This document shows, in pieces, positions 51,953 through 62,953 of a stretch of 64,000 bases of DNA. The notes beneath the pieces are model-generated. The model was not told the origin of the DNA and made no database searches. It saw only the letters and a program-made list of their open reading frames with translations. The position numbers and the translations under genes are program-made. Source of the stretch: Pseudomonas triticifolii (lineage in GTDB: Bacteria > Pseudomonadota > Gammaproteobacteria > Pseudomonadales > Pseudomonadaceae); assembly GCF_014358015.1 (NCBI RefSeq), contig NZ_JACONV010000010.1, positions 62,001-126,000 of the forward strand. Reading direction: 5' to 3'. Positions within the stretch are counted from its first letter, which is position 1. Each line of letters opens with the position of its first letter.

Positions 51953-52612
51953 CTACTGAGTGAGGTGCTGCGTGAGTTGCTGCACACGAACGCGGTCTTC
52001 GGCAAAGCCCGCCTCGGCCTTGGCGCGTGCCGCCTGATAGCCTGTGATATCGCCCTGCAGGCGCACTTGCTGATCACGCACGTCGTTCAACTGCTCGATG
52101 ATCGTCTGCGGAACCGGACGCCCGGCACGCTCCTGATCACCCGCCTGCCCCAGCAAATTGCGCTGCTGAGTGGCCAACCCTTGCAGGTTGCCTTGAGCAA
52201 CACCGATGAGCGTGTCCAGCTCGGCCAGCTTGCGCGCCTTGACGCGGTCCACGTCGGCAACGCTGCTGTATAGGCTCAGCAACTTCGCATTGGCGTCGGC
52301 CTGAACCTTGTCGGCCTCGGCCTGACGAATCTGCTCGGCGGTGGGCGCAGGCGGTATCACCTGCACCACCCGGCCTCGGGCATTGAGCACTTCATAACCT
52401 TTGGCGACGTACTCGGCAGGCACGCCCAGGCGGTCGATGACCGTCACGCCGCGATTATCGATGTACCGATAAAGTCGCATTTCGGGGATATCGGCAGCCT
52501 GCACCAGGGCAGAACACAGCACTCCCAGCGACAAACCCAATACGCCTGACGCGCGCACGAGCCTCTGCAACGCGCCTGACGGGCATCGCCTATGCGCCCG
52601 CCAGATCTGCAT
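51953..52612 (-). CDS. DUF4124 domain secreted protein
   Basis: This 219-residue protein has a long signal peptide (LGLSLGVLCSALVQAADI). The DUF4124 core (MRLYRYIDNRGVTVIDRLGVPAEYVAKGYEVL, about residues 44-76) is followed by a long charged coiled coil (to the end, KAEAGFAEDRVRVQQLTQHL). It is periplasmic or envelope-associated with unknown function. It lies 1 bp from pyrE on the same strand and is probably co-transcribed with it. Confidence 0.83.
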   Translation of the reverse strand: MQIWRAHRRCPSGALQRLVRASGVLGLSLGVLCSALVQAADIPEMRLYRYIDNRGVTVIDRLGVPAEYVAKGYEVLNARGRVVQVIPPAPTAEQIRQAEADKVQADANAKLLSLYSSVADVDRVKARKLAELDTLIGVAQGNLQGLATQQRNLLGQAGDQERAGRPVPQTIIEQLNDVRDQQVRLQGDITGYQAARAKAEAGFAEDRVRVQQLTQHLTQ

Positions 52613-52613
52613 C

Positions 52614-53255
52614 CTAGATCCCGTACTGTGCGCGGTAAGCCTCGACAGCAGGCAAATGCTGCTTGAGCTGCGGATCGTCGGCGAGGAATTCCAGCACCTG
52701 GTTCAGCGACACGATGCTCACCACCGGAATGCCGAAGTCGCGCTCCACTTCCTGAATGGCCGACAATTCGCCGTTGCCACGCTCCTGACGGTTGAGTGCG
52801 ATCAGCACACCGGCTGCCTTGGCGTCCTGCGCAGCGATGATCTGCATCACTTCACGAATGGCAGTACCCGCAGTGATCACGTCATCAATGATCAGCACAT
52901 CACCGGCCAGCGGTGCGCCGACCAGGCTACCACCCTCACCATGCGCCTTGGCTTCCTTGCGGTTGAAGCACCAGGGCAGGTCGCGGTCGTGATGCTCGGC
53001 CAACGCCACGGCGGTCGCGGCCGCCAGAGGAATGCCTTTGTACGCAGGCCCGAACAGAACATCAAAGGCAATGCCGCTCTCGACCACGGCTGCCGCATAG
53101 AAGCGACCGAGCTGAGCCAGAGCAGAACCGCTGTTGAACAGACCGGCATTGAAGAAGTACGGACTGGTGCGTCCGGACTTGAGAGTGAACTCACCGAAGC
53201 GCAGTACACCGCGATCGATGGCAAAACGAATGAAATCGCGTTGATACGCTTGCAT
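52614..53255 (-). CDS. pyrE: Orotate phosphoribosyltransferase
   Basis: PyrE makes OMP from orotate and PRPP. In 213 residues it shows [25 protein letters not shown] and the PRPP loop [16 protein letters not shown]. It is divergent from crc with an 81-bp gap, as in other Pseudomonas. Confidence 0.97.
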   Translation of the reverse strand: MQAYQRDFIRFAIDRGVLRFGEFTLKSGRTSPYFFNAGLFNSGSALAQLGRFYAAAVVESGIAFDVLFGPAYKGIPLAAATAVALAEHHDRDLPWCFNRKEAKAHGEGGSLVGAPLAGDVLIIDDVITAGTAIREVMQIIAAQDAKAAGVLIALNRQERGNGELSAIQEVERDFGIPVVSIVSLNQVLEFLADDPQLKQHLPAVEAYRAQYGI

Positions 53256-53336
53256 GAAAAAAGCCCTGAAAGCACGGATTTAGCTAATTGGGTAGACCTC
53301 GGGTATCATACACGCACGTGATTTTTGGGGCCATTT

Positions 53337-54116
53337 ATGCGGATCATCAGTGTGAACGTAAATGGCATTCAGGCTGCGGTCGAGCGTGGGTTGCTCAGCT
53401 GGCTGCAAGCTCAGAATGCCGACGTCATCTGCTTACAGGACACCCGCGCCTCCACCTTTGAACTGGATGATCCAGCCTTTCAGCTGGATGGCTACTTCCT
53501 CTATGCCTGCGAAGCCGAAGTCCCCGCTCAGGGTGGCGTGGCGCTTTATTCGCGGTTGCAACCGAAGGCGGTGATCAGCGGCCTCGGCTTCGAGACAGCC
53601 GACCGCTACGGGCGTTACCTGCAAGCCGATTTCGACAAAGTCAGTATTGCGACCCTGCTCTTCCCTTCCGGGATGAACGGGGACGAAGACTTGAATCAGA
53701 AATTCAAGCTCATGGACGATTTCGGCAAATACATGGACAAGCAGCGCCGCAAGCGTCGCGAGTACATTTACTGCGGCTCGCTCTATGTGGCGCAGCAGAA
53801 ACTCGATATCAAGAACTGGCGTGACAGCCAGCAATCTCCTGGCTTCCTGGCGCCCGAGCGTGCCTGGATGGACGAGATTGTCGGCACCATGGGTTATGTC
53901 GATGCCCTGCGTGAAGTCAGTCGCGAAGGTGATCAGTACAGCTGGTGGCCGGACAGCGAGCAGGCCGAGATGCTGAATCTGGGCTGGCGCTTCGACTACC
54001 AGATCCTGACGCCAGGTCTGCGCCGCTTCGTGCGCAGCGCCCGTCTGCCCCGCCAGCCGCGCTTCTCGCAGCACGCGCCGCTGATCGTGGATTACGACTG
54101 GACCCTGACGATCTGA
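53337..54116 (+). CDS. crc: Catabolite repression control protein Crc
   Basis: Crc acts with Hfq to repress translation of catabolic mRNAs that carry A-rich motifs. The 259 residues keep the exonuclease III fold (MRIISVNVNGIQAA...) but have lost catalytic groups. The Glu of LQET is Asp in CLQDTRA, the GDFN motif is CGSLY, and the SDH motif is SQHAPL. That degeneracy distinguishes Crc from true ExoIII and is specific to Pseudomonas. The start at 53337 is used, not the ATG 12 bp upstream. Confidence 0.95.
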   Translation: MRIISVNVNGIQAAVERGLLSWLQAQNADVICLQDTRASTFELDDPAFQLDGYFLYACEAEVPAQGGVALYSRLQPKAVISGLGFETADRYGRYLQADFDKVSIATLLFPSGMNGDEDLNQKFKLMDDFGKYMDKQRRKRREYIYCGSLYVAQQKLDIKNWRDSQQSPGFLAPERAWMDEIVGTMGYVDALREVSREGDQYSWWPDSEQAEMLNLGWRFDYQILTPGLRRFVRSARLPRQPRFSQHAPLIVDYDWTLTI

Positions 54117-54139
54117 TCGTCAGGCGGCACCCGAACACG

Positions 54140-54166
54140 AAAAAGCCGACTTGAAGTCGGCTTTTT
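54140..54166. terminator. Bidirectional terminator after crc
   Basis: AAAAAGCCGACTT / AAGTCGGCTTTTT form an inverted repeat with A/T runs on both ends. It lies between crc and the convergent DUF4870 gene. Confidence 0.9.
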
Positions 54167-54185
54167 GCGTTGCTCGCGACCGCGC

Positions 54186-54554
54186 TTACTTCAACAGGCG
54201 CCAGGTGAACGGGTAGCGATAGTCCACCCCTTCGTTGGCCTTGACACCTGCGATGATGGTCAGCACCAACGCGCCGATCCCGACCAGCATCAGCAGCGCA
54301 AAGCCGATGACTACGACCATCAGCAGCATGCTGACCGTGGCCGCAATCGCGACGGTGATCTGAAAGTTCAGTGCTTCCTTGCCTTGCGCATCGATAAACG
54401 GATCCGCCTCTTTCTTCACCTGCCAGAGAATCAGAGGCCCCAGCAGGTTTCCGAACGGAAAGATCAGGCCGAAAAACGCAGACAAGTGACAGAACATCGC
54501 CCATTGACGGGCGCTTTGAGCCGGTTTCTGCGGCGATAGCTGGCTGTCACTCAT
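54186..54554 (-). CDS. DUF4870 membrane protein
   Basis: This 122-residue protein has a soluble N-terminus with QWAMFCHLSAFFGLIFPFGNLLGPLILWQVKKE and then DAQGKEALNFQIT, the DUF4870 motif. Two to three membrane helices follow, separated by short loops, with the C-terminal YRYPFTWRLLK. Function is unknown. The ATG at 54552-54554 has AGGAG 7 nt upstream; a GTG two codons earlier is less well placed. It follows rph by 17 bp on the same strand. Confidence 0.85.
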   Translation of the reverse strand: MSDSQLSPQKPAQSARQWAMFCHLSAFFGLIFPFGNLLGPLILWQVKKEADPFIDAQGKEALNFQITVAIAATVSMLLMVVVIGFALLMLVGIGALVLTIIAGVKANEGVDYRYPFTWRLLK

Positions 54555-54571
54555 GGTCACGCTCCTGGTTA

Positions 54572-55294
54572 TCAGTCGGCCAATGCGGCGCGCTGCAATT
54601 CGAACAATTCAGTCATGCCCTTCTGTGCCAGCGCCAGCATCGCGTTCAGCTCTTCAGGCTGGAACGGCGCGCCTTCTGCGGTGCCCTGCACCTCGATGAA
54701 ACCGCCTGCGCTGGTCATGACCACGTTCAGGTCGGTCTCGGCAGCGGAATCTTCCAGGTAGTCCAGGTCGAGCACAGGCTCGCCCTGATACATGCCGACC
54801 GACACCGCAGCAATCATCTGCTTGAGCGGGTCGCCGCCTTTCAGGCCGCCACGCTTCTTGATCACTTTCAAGGCGTCAGCCAAGGCAACCATGGCACCGG
54901 TGATGGAGGCAGTGCGCGTGCCGCCGTCAGCCTGGATGACATCGCAATCGACATACAGCGTGACGTCGCCCAGCTTGGACATGTCCAGCGCAGCACGCAG
55001 CGAACGGCCGATCAGACGCTGGATTTCCAGGGTACGACCACCCTGCTTGCCACGGCTGGCTTCACGCTGGTTACGCTCGCCGGTCGCACGCGGCAGCATG
55101 CCGTACTCGGCAGTCAACCAACCCTGCCCCTGACCTTTGAGAAAGCGCGGCACGCCGTTTTCGACGCTGACGGTGCAGATCACCTTGGTGTCACCGAACT
55201 CGACCAGCACAGAACCCTCGGCGTGTTTGGTGTAGTTGCGGGTGATGCGGATCGAGCGGAGCTGATCGGCGGCGCGACCACTTGGACGTTTCAT
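54572..55294 (-). CDS. rph: Ribonuclease PH
   Basis: This 240-residue phosphorolytic 3'-5' exoribonuclease for tRNA maturation begins [21 protein letters not shown]. It has the RNase PH signatures [35 protein letters not shown] and [19 protein letters not shown]. It is intact, unlike the frameshifted copy of E. coli K-12. A perfect TATAAT lies upstream at 55331-55336 on the minus strand. Confidence 0.97.
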   Translation of the reverse strand: MKRPSGRAADQLRSIRITRNYTKHAEGSVLVEFGDTKVICTVSVENGVPRFLKGQGQGWLTAEYGMLPRATGERNQREASRGKQGGRTLEIQRLIGRSLRAALDMSKLGDVTLYVDCDVIQADGGTRTASITGAMVALADALKVIKKRGGLKGGDPLKQMIAAVSVGMYQGEPVLDLDYLEDSAAETDLNVVMTSAGGFIEVQGTAEGAPFQPEELNAMLALAQKGMTELFELQRAALAD

Positions 55295-55600
55295 CTGGGA
55301 TACCTGTACTGAGACGGAAAACTGCCGAGCATTATAGAGGCCATCGTCCGGGCTGGGCATCTCTAAAAGTCAGGCCCGTATTTTTTTCGGGTGCTCAGGG
55401 CTCTGGATCGGGACTTTGCGGCCTGGCATGCGGCTGCAAAAAACACCTCGCATCGTTTGTCATACTCTCGGATTGGGAGCCTGCGCCGCACTGCGCTACA
55501 ATCCTGCGCCTTTGCAGCCTGTCGGCTTTCATGACATCCATTGCAACGGTCCGCCCCTCGCGCGGGCTCAACTGCCTGGACTGAATCTAGAGGTATTCCC
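55295..55600. other. 306-bp divergent promoter region of rph and yicC
   Basis: It carries a perfect minus-strand TATAAT (plus-strand ATTATA at 55331-55336) for rph, without a good -35, and the yicC promoter candidate at 55473-55502. Nothing coding was recognised. Confidence 0.6.
55473..55502 (+). promoter_or_regulatory. Candidate sigma70 promoter of yicC-gmk
   Basis: TTGGGA (55473-55478), an 18-bp spacer and TACAAT (55497-55502), about 100 bp upstream of the yicC start. Confidence 0.5.
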
Positions 55601-57098
<1,498 letters not shown>

Positions 57099-57245
57099 TC
57101 GGACTGTTTCAACGCGGCAGACTGCAGGTCAAAAGCACATCGCCTGTGGCCTGCCGCTTGCTGCTTACAGCACTCCGCTTGTAAACTACCGAGTCCGCTC
57201 GCCCATCCGGGCATCGCGCATACGCATTTGCTACGAGGAATACCC

Positions 57246-57509
57246 ATGGCCCGCGTGACCGTTGAAGACTGCCTAGAACACGTCGATAACCGCTTCGAGC
57301 TGGTCATGCTCGCTACCAAGCGTTCGCGTCAACTCGCCACCGGCGGCAAAGAGCCGAAGCTGGCGTGGGAAAACGACAAGCCTACCGTTGTGGCCCTGCG
57401 TGAAATCGCTGCTGGCCTGATGGACTACGCCGTTATCGCAGAAGCCGAAATCGTTGAAGATGAACCATTGTTCGCAGCGTTCGAGGACGAGTCCAACGAG
57501 GCCGTCTAA
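57246..57509 (+). CDS. rpoZ: RNA polymerase omega subunit
   Basis: This 87-residue omega protein begins [31 protein letters not shown], the universal motif that wraps the beta' C-terminus. It has the acidic tail [16 protein letters not shown]. Omega forms one of the two ppGpp sites on RNA polymerase. ATG 57246 has GAGGAA upstream. It lies 60 bp upstream of spoT in the gmk-rpoZ-spoT order. Confidence 0.97.
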   Translation: MARVTVEDCLEHVDNRFELVMLATKRSRQLATGGKEPKLAWENDKPTVVALREIAAGLMDYAVIAEAEIVEDEPLFAAFEDESNEAV

Positions 57510-57569
57510 GCCTATGCCGGGTCGACGCAGTACGGCGCAGGGTAAAAGCCATCGGCAGGGGGTAGCGCC

Positions 57570-59675
57570 TTGCCGAGCATAGACGCCCTCGCCGATAGAC
57601 TGTCGGCCTATCTCGGCAAAGATCAGGTCAATCTGGTCCGCCGAGCGTACTACTACGCCGAACAAGCCCACGACGGCCAGCGCCGTCGCAGCGGCGAAGC
57701 CTACGTCACGCATCCCCTTGCAGTGGCGAACATCCTTGCCGACATGCACATGGATCATCAAAGCCTGATGGCTGCGATGCTGCATGACGTGATCGAAGAT
57801 ACCGGCATTGCCAAGGAAGCGCTCAGCGCGCAATTTGGCGAAACCGTGGCCGAACTGGTCGACGGGGTCAGCAAACTGACCCAGATGAACTTCGAGACCA
57901 AGGCCGAAGCACAGGCGGAAAACTTCCAGAAGATGGCCATGGCCATGGCGCGCGACATTCGCGTGATTCTGGTCAAGCTCGCCGACCGCCTGCACAACAT
58001 GCGCACACTGGAAGTCCTGTCCGGTGAAAAGCGTCGCCGCATCGCCAAGGAAACCCTCGAGATCTACGCACCCATCGCCAACCGCCTGGGCATGCACAGT
58101 GTGCGTATCGAATTCGAGGACCTGGGCTTCAAGGCCATGTACCCGATGCGTTCCTCGCGGATCAACCAGGCCGTCAAGCGCGCCCGGGGCAATCGCAAGG
58201 AACTGGTCAACAAGATCGAAGAATCACTGAGCCATTGCCTTGCCGTTGACGGCATCGAAGGTGATGTCAGTGGTCGGCAGAAGCACCTCTACGGCATCTA
58301 CAAGAAGATGCGCGGCAAGCGTCGCGCCTTCAACGAGATCATGGACGTCTACGCGTTCCGTATCATCGTGGACAAGGTCGACACCTGCTACCGCGTACTG
58401 GGCGCTGTTCATAATCTGTACAAACCGCTGCCGGGTCGCTTCAAGGATTACATCGCGATCCCCAAGGCGAACGGCTATCAGTCGCTGCACACCACGTTGT
58501 TTGGCATGCACGGCGTGCCCATCGAAATCCAGATCCGCACCCGCGAGATGGAAGAAATGGCCAACAACGGGATCGCTGCGCACTGGCTCTACAAGTCCAG
58601 CGATGACGAGCAACCCAAGGGCACGCATGCCCGCGCCCGCCAGTGGGTCAAGGGCGTTCTGGAAATGCAGCAGCGTGCCGGCAACTCGCTGGAGTTCATC
58701 GAGAGCGTCAAGATCGACCTGTTTCCGGACGAGGTCTATGTCTTCACGCCCAAGGGCCGGATCATGGAGCTGCCAAAAGGCTCCACGGCGGTGGACTTCG
58801 CCTATGCGGTGCACACCGACGTCGGCAACAGCTGCATTGCCTGCCGGATCAACCGCCGACTGGCACCGCTGTCCGAGCCACTGCAGAGCGGCTCGACGGT
58901 TGAAATCGTCAGCGCACCCGGCGCACGTCCAAACCCTGCATGGCTGAACTTCGTCGTGACCGGCAAGGCGCGCACACATATTCGTCATGCACTGAAGCTG
59001 CAACGTCGCTCAGAGTCCATCAGCCTGGGCGAGCGCCTGCTGAACAAAGTGCTTAACGGCTTCGAAAGCAGCCTGGACAAAATCCCGGCAGAGCGCATTC
59101 AGCTGGCGCTGAACGAATACCGCGTCGAAGTGCTGGAAGACCTGCTCGAAGACATCGGCCTGGGCAACCGCATGGCCTACGTGGTAGCCCGCCGCCTGCT
59201 TGGCGAAGGTGATCAGTTGCCAAGCCCGGAAGGTCCGCTGGCGATTCGCGGCACCGAGGGCCTGGTCCTTAGCTACGCCAAGTGCTGCACGCCGATACCG
59301 GGTGATCCGATTGTGGGCCACCTGTCTGCGGGCAAGGGCATGGTCGTGCACCTGGACAACTGCCGCAATATCAGCGAAATCCGTCATAACCCGGAAAAAT
59401 GCATCCAGCTCTCGTGGGCCAAGGATGTGACAGGCGAATTCAATGTCGAACTGCGCGTCGAGCTGGAGCACCAGCGCGGCCTGATCGCCCTGCTGGCCAG
59501 CAGCGTGAACGCCGCCGACGGCAACATCGAAAAAATCAGCATGGACGAACGCGATGGTCGCATCAGCGTGGTCCAGCTTGTGGTCAGCGTGCACGACCGT
59601 GTGCACCTGGCCCGCGTGATCAAGAAACTACGCGCACTGACCGGGGTCACACGCATCACCCGTATGCGCTCGTAG
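57570..59675 (+). CDS. spoT: Bifunctional (p)ppGpp synthetase/hydrolase SpoT
   Basis: This 701-residue RSH enzyme has the HD hydrolase domain with LHDVIEDTG and KLADRLHNMRTL. The synthetase domain (DVYAFRIIVDKVDTCYRVLGAVHNLYKPLPGRFKDYIAIPKANGYQSLHT region), a TGS domain (DEVYVFTPKGRIMELPKGSTAVDFAYAVHT region) and a C-terminal ACT domain follow. Both active sites look intact in the segments seen. The start is probably TTG 57570, which gives the family N-terminus (M)PSIDALADRL. Confidence 0.96.
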   Translation: MPSIDALADRLSAYLGKDQVNLVRRAYYYAEQAHDGQRRRSGEAYVTHPLAVANILADMHMDHQSLMAAMLHDVIEDTGIAKEALSAQFGETVAELVDGVSKLTQMNFETKAEAQAENFQKMAMAMARDIRVILVKLADRLHNMRTLEVLSGEKRRRIAKETLEIYAPIANRLGMHSVRIEFEDLGFKAMYPMRSSRINQAVKRARGNRKELVNKIEESLSHCLAVDGIEGDVSGRQKHLYGIYKKMRGKRRAFNEIMDVYAFRIIVDKVDTCYRVLGAVHNLYKPLPGRFKDYIAIPKANGYQSLHTTLFGMHGVPIEIQIRTREMEEMANNGIAAHWLYKSSDDEQPKGTHARARQWVKGVLEMQQRAGNSLEFIESVKIDLFPDEVYVFTPKGRIMELPKGSTAVDFAYAVHTDVGNSCIACRINRRLAPLSEPLQSGSTVEIVSAPGARPNPAWLNFVVTGKARTHIRHALKLQRRSESISLGERLLNKVLNGFESSLDKIPAERIQLALNEYRVEVLEDLLEDIGLGNRMAYVVARRLLGEGDQLPSPEGPLAIRGTEGLVLSYAKCCTPIPGDPIVGHLSAGKGMVVHLDNCRNISEIRHNPEKCIQLSWAKDVTGEFNVELRVELEHQRGLIALLASSVNAADGNIEKISMDERDGRISVVQLVVSVHDRVHLARVIKKLRALTGVTRITRMRS

Positions 59676-59699
59676 ACCATCCACTTTCAGGAGTTCTTC

Positions 59700-60080
59700 A
59701 TGACCAAGACTGTCATCACCAGCGACAAGGCCCCAGCGGCCATCGGCACTTACTCTCAGGCGATCAAAGCTGGCAATACCGTCTACATGTCCGGGCAGAT
59801 CCCTCTTGATCCGAAAACCATGGAACTGGTCGACGGCATCGAAGCCCAGATCACCCAGGTCTTCGAGAACCTGAAGTCCGTTGCCGAAGCGGCAGGCGGT
59901 TCGTTCAAGGACATCGTCAAGCTGAACATCTTCCTGACCGACCTGGGCCATTTCGCTAAGGTCAACGAGATCATGGGCACCTACTTCGCACAGCCTTACC
60001 CGGCACGCGCAGCCATCGGCGTTGCCGCACTGCCGCGTGGCGCGCAGGTCGAGATGGACGCGATTCTCGTCATCGAATAA
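59700..60080 (+). CDS. ridA: RidA enamine/imine deaminase
   Basis: This canonical RidA has 126 residues. It begins with [31 protein letters not shown] and ends with [24 protein letters not shown], including the Arg that binds the substrate carboxylate. It hydrolyses 2-aminoacrylate and related reactive enamines. It follows spoT by 24 bp with AGGAG, the usual spoT-ridA order. A second, different Rid protein is encoded in the dad operon at 31902. Confidence 0.96.
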   Translation: MTKTVITSDKAPAAIGTYSQAIKAGNTVYMSGQIPLDPKTMELVDGIEAQITQVFENLKSVAEAAGGSFKDIVKLNIFLTDLGHFAKVNEIMGTYFAQPYPARAAIGVAALPRGAQVEMDAILVIE

Positions 60081-60133
60081 ATCCCCAGCGCAGCGTTGCT
60101 ACGCTGCGCTCTCCCTGAAGGAAGGAATCTGTT

Positions 60134-60871
60134 ATGCGCTCCGCGCTCGCCATTTCGCTGCTGGCCGTCATTCTCGGTGGCTGCGCCAGTCACGCCGACC
60201 GCAACCCGGACGGCACCTGGATCAACCAGACCGCCATCGACGCGGCAGTCAAGCAGGGCAACCTGCGTCAGGCGCTGCTCGCCAACGGCCCGAATCTGGA
60301 GTGGCAAATCAACTCCAAGGCCAACCAGGCGGTCTACTCCAATGGCTTCGAGCTGGGTGAAGGCAAGATCGTCAGCGCCGCCGAGGGCAAGCTGCACATC
60401 GACTTCTACGGCAATTTCTTCGAAGACCTGAGCGTCAAGGGTGACGAACTGGTTCAGGCGGCCAGCGAGTCAGGCCCTGAGCAGCACTTCGAAAAGCCGA
60501 AAAATTCCGTACCTGACGGCGCCCAGCCGGGCAGCAGCTTTGAAAAAGCGCTGTATGCAGCTTACATGGGCGGCAAATGGACCATCGTTGAAGGCGACGG
60601 CCAAGGCAGCACGGTGCAGTTCATGCCGGACGGCAGCGTGCAGGGTCTTCCCGAAAATGATCGTTTCGCGCTGTGTCTCGCTGGCGATTGCGCAGCCATG
60701 AGCGGTGAATACGACAGCATGTGGCTGGAGAAGGCCGAGCAAGGCAATCCGTGGATCTTCGCTCGCAAAGGCAAGCAACTGGAGATCTTCCAGGCCGTGA
60801 ACAATGCCGGTGCCGACCAGATGCCTGAACTGCGTCCGGGCACTCGCCGCTGGTTGCTCGAGCAACAGTAA
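60134..60871 (+). CDS. Unrecognised lipoprotein
   Basis: This 245-residue protein has a lipoprotein signal (MRSALAISLLAVILGGC, lipobox L-G-G-C). The mature part is soluble, with a Trp/Asn-rich N-terminal half, a Pro/Ser linker (about residues 118-135, KPKNSVPDGAQPGSS) and a C-terminal beta-rich domain with FALCLAGDCAAMSGEYDSMWLEK, whose two cysteines could pair. I recognise no family. It resembles small envelope lipoproteins of Pseudomonas in general only. A good AAGGAA precedes the ATG and a terminator follows. Confidence 0.8.
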   Translation: MRSALAISLLAVILGGCASHADRNPDGTWINQTAIDAAVKQGNLRQALLANGPNLEWQINSKANQAVYSNGFELGEGKIVSAAEGKLHIDFYGNFFEDLSVKGDELVQAASESGPEQHFEKPKNSVPDGAQPGSSFEKALYAAYMGGKWTIVEGDGQGSTVQFMPDGSVQGLPENDRFALCLAGDCAAMSGEYDSMWLEKAEQGNPWIFARKGKQLEIFQAVNNAGADQMPELRPGTRRWLLEQQ

Positions 60872-60901
60872 GCGTGGGTTCGTAAAGCCCGATCAACAAA
60901 G

Positions 60902-60925
60902 AGCGTCCTTCATGGGCGCTTTTTT
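60902..60925 (+). terminator. Terminator after the lipoprotein gene
   Basis: AGCGTCC / GGGCGCT stem (one T-G pair), loop TTCAT, followed by TTTTT. Confidence 0.75.
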
Positions 60926-61010
60926 GTGCAATGGTTTCAGCACTCATCTACCAACAACTGAGCAGCCTGCCTCGGCTGCCATCCGATCATCCTGCTGCCA
61001 GGTGTGAGAC

Positions 61011-61445
61011 ATGATAAGCCTTTCAAGCCACTTCACCCCCTGGACGTCGCTGGCCGGAGGCTTGCTGATCGGCCTTGCAGCCAGCCTGTTCATCTTGCTC
61101 AACGGCAGAATTACCGGCATCAGCGGATTGCTCGGCAGCGTTCTGTCAGGCACGGGCGAAGGGCGTGGCGAAAAACTGCTTTTCCTCACCGGTCTGCTGG
61201 CCTCGCCACTGATCTGGTCACTGGGCTCAAGGCTGCCTGAGGCTTCGTTCAATACCGGTGTCTACACCCTGCTGATTGCGGGGCTGATGGTCGGGATCGG
61301 TACTCGCTATGGTGCCGGATGTACCAGTGGACATGGCATATGCGGACTGTCACGGCTGTCGCCACGATCCATCGTTGCCGTCTGCTGTTTCATGGGCAGC
61401 GGCTTCGCCTGCGTTTATCTGATTCGTCACGTGGCCGGGGTGTAA
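61011..61445 (+). CDS. YeeE/YedE family sulfur transporter, first half
   Basis: This 144-residue membrane protein has four hydrophobic segments and the conserved cysteine pattern GAGCTSGHGICGLSRLS (C-X6-C). YeeE/YedE proteins import thiosulfate or related sulfur species through a cysteine relay. Here the family is split into two adjacent genes (PmpA/PmpB-like), each half the length of the fused YeeE. The second gene starts 2 bp downstream. No tusA-like or rhodanese gene lies beside it. Confidence 0.88.
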   Translation: MISLSSHFTPWTSLAGGLLIGLAASLFILLNGRITGISGLLGSVLSGTGEGRGEKLLFLTGLLASPLIWSLGSRLPEASFNTGVYTLLIAGLMVGIGTRYGAGCTSGHGICGLSRLSPRSIVAVCCFMGSGFACVYLIRHVAGV

Positions 61446-61447
61446 GC

Positions 61448-61867
61448 ATGCGTAAACTGACTGCACTGATCGCCGGGCTGCTCTTCGGTCTGGGGCTTTA
61501 CCTAAGCGGCATGACCAACCCTGCAAAGGTGCTCGCGTTTCTGGACATTGCAGGCGACTGGGATCCCTCACTGGCCCTTGTCATGGCCGGAGCGCTCGTG
61601 CCGAGCAGCGTCGCATTTTTCGTTGCAAAGCGCCGCCGCACGTCGCTGCTTGGCGCACCGATGCAGATTCCGACCCTTAAAGTCATCGACCGCCGGCTCG
61701 TTCTTGGCAGCCTGTTGTTTGGCGCTGGCTGGGCCTTGGCAGGCCTTTGCCCCGGCCCGGCAGTAGCGCTGCTCCTGAGCGGCAACTGGCAGCCCATCGC
61801 GTTCACGCTCGCGATGGTGGTCGGCATGCTGATCCACGCCCGGTTCGAATCGCGCAAAGCGATGTGA
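61448..61867 (+). CDS. YeeE/YedE family (DUF6691) sulfur transporter, second half
   Basis: This 139-residue membrane protein starts MRKLTALIAGLLFGLGLYLSGMTNPAKV. It has the DUF6691 features: the conserved Cys in AGWALAGLCPGPAVALL and the loop DWDPSLALVMAGAL. With the preceding gene it should form one channel-like transporter, because in fused YeeE both halves contribute cysteines. The 2-bp spacing implies coupled translation. Such pairs are often near sulfide or persulfide genes; here the sulfide operon is 35 kb away. Confidence 0.88.
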   Translation: MRKLTALIAGLLFGLGLYLSGMTNPAKVLAFLDIAGDWDPSLALVMAGALVPSSVAFFVAKRRRTSLLGAPMQIPTLKVIDRRLVLGSLLFGAGWALAGLCPGPAVALLLSGNWQPIAFTLAMVVGMLIHARFESRKAM

Positions 61868-61893
61868 ATGGCTAACCGGGCCTTGATCAATGC

Positions 61894-62742
61894 TTAGCCG
61901 AGCAAGGCGGCGTAACCCGCTTTATAGTCGGGGTACATCGGCGTCCAGCCCAGGGCCCTTGCTCGCGCATTGCTGCAACGCTTGCTGCCGACTCGCTGCA
62001 CGCTGACCTCGTCAGACCATTCGGTAACGCCCAGATACTCACGTATCCACGACACCACATCGGCCAGTGCAGCAGGGTCGTCGTCCACGCCCAGATAACA
62101 ATCATCCAGCGCCACGCCCTGATCATCGGCCTGAAGCAGATGCGCCAGCAGGCCAGCGGCATCGTCGGCATGAATGCGATTGGCGTAAACCGGTGGGTCG
62201 ATCCTGACACTGTGACCCTGACGCACGCGATTGGACAGATCGGCGCGGCCCGGTCCATAGATGCCGGTCAGCCTTACCGCAGTCGCAGGCAGGCCACTGT
62301 TGAGGGCCAGTTGCTCGGCCTCAAGCATCACCGTCCCGGAAAAGCCTGCGGGTTCAGTGGCGGACGTTTCGTCGACCCATTCGCCCTGTTGCTGTCCGTA
62401 AACGCCGCTGCTGGACACAAAAAAGAGACGCTTAGGCCGCTGACCCTGAGTCGACAGCCAGCTCAGCACGTGGCGCAGCCCATCGACATAGGCCTTGCGA
62501 TAACCGGCTTCGTCACGCTGCGAAGGCGTCGCGCAATAGACCACGTAATCCAGCGTCGACGAGGGCCAGGCAGCAGGCTTTTGGGCATCGAACAGGTCGC
62601 CTTCGACGGGAACGATGCCAGGCGCAAGCCCGGAAACCGTGCGCCTTAGCCCGTAGACCGTCCAGTCATGAGCGAGCAGCCGGGCGGCCAGACGGGAGCC
62701 GATGTCGCCACAGCCAGCGATCAAAACGGAAGGGACAGGCAT
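61894..62742 (-). CDS. NAD(P)-dependent epimerase/dehydratase (YeeZ-like)
   Basis: This 282-residue extended SDR has an N-terminal nucleotide fold (VLIAGCGDIGSRLAARLLAHDW), the atypical catalytic site FVSSSGVYGQQQGEWVDE (Ser and Tyr in SSS...Y) and AVRLTGIYGPG. The usual YxxxK motif is not clear (no Lys four residues after the Tyr), a feature of the YeeZ branch whose function is unknown. It converges with the YeeE pair (27-bp gap). Confidence 0.83.
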   Translation of the reverse strand: MPVPSVLIAGCGDIGSRLAARLLAHDWTVYGLRRTVSGLAPGIVPVEGDLFDAQKPAAWPSSTLDYVVYCATPSQRDEAGYRKAYVDGLRHVLSWLSTQGQRPKRLFFVSSSGVYGQQQGEWVDETSATEPAGFSGTVMLEAEQLALNSGLPATAVRLTGIYGPGRADLSNRVRQGHSVRIDPPVYANRIHADDAAGLLAHLLQADDQGVALDDCYLGVDDDPAALADVVSWIREYLGVTEWSDEVSVQRVGSKRCSNARARALGWTPMYPDYKAGYAALLG

Positions 62743-62953
62743 TTCATATCTCCAGAATACGGTGGTGGGGCACGTTACAAAGTCATCAAAAAGCGCCGGA
62801 TGTTCAAGCCAATATGTAAAAAAGTTACTGTATTACTTTTGTTAACAAGAACGATTTGCAATAATGGCCACCCATTTGTTCCCCATCGAACGCCGATTGC
62901 AACGCACGGCGACTGGAACAACCCCCCATTTTCCACTTCCAGGCCAGGCCAGC

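Noticed and set aside
62835..62880. Possible Fur box upstream of exbB (AT-rich stretch with GCAATAATGG)
   Set aside because: Fewer than about half of the 19 consensus positions match in any register, so iron control is expected from the family but not shown here.
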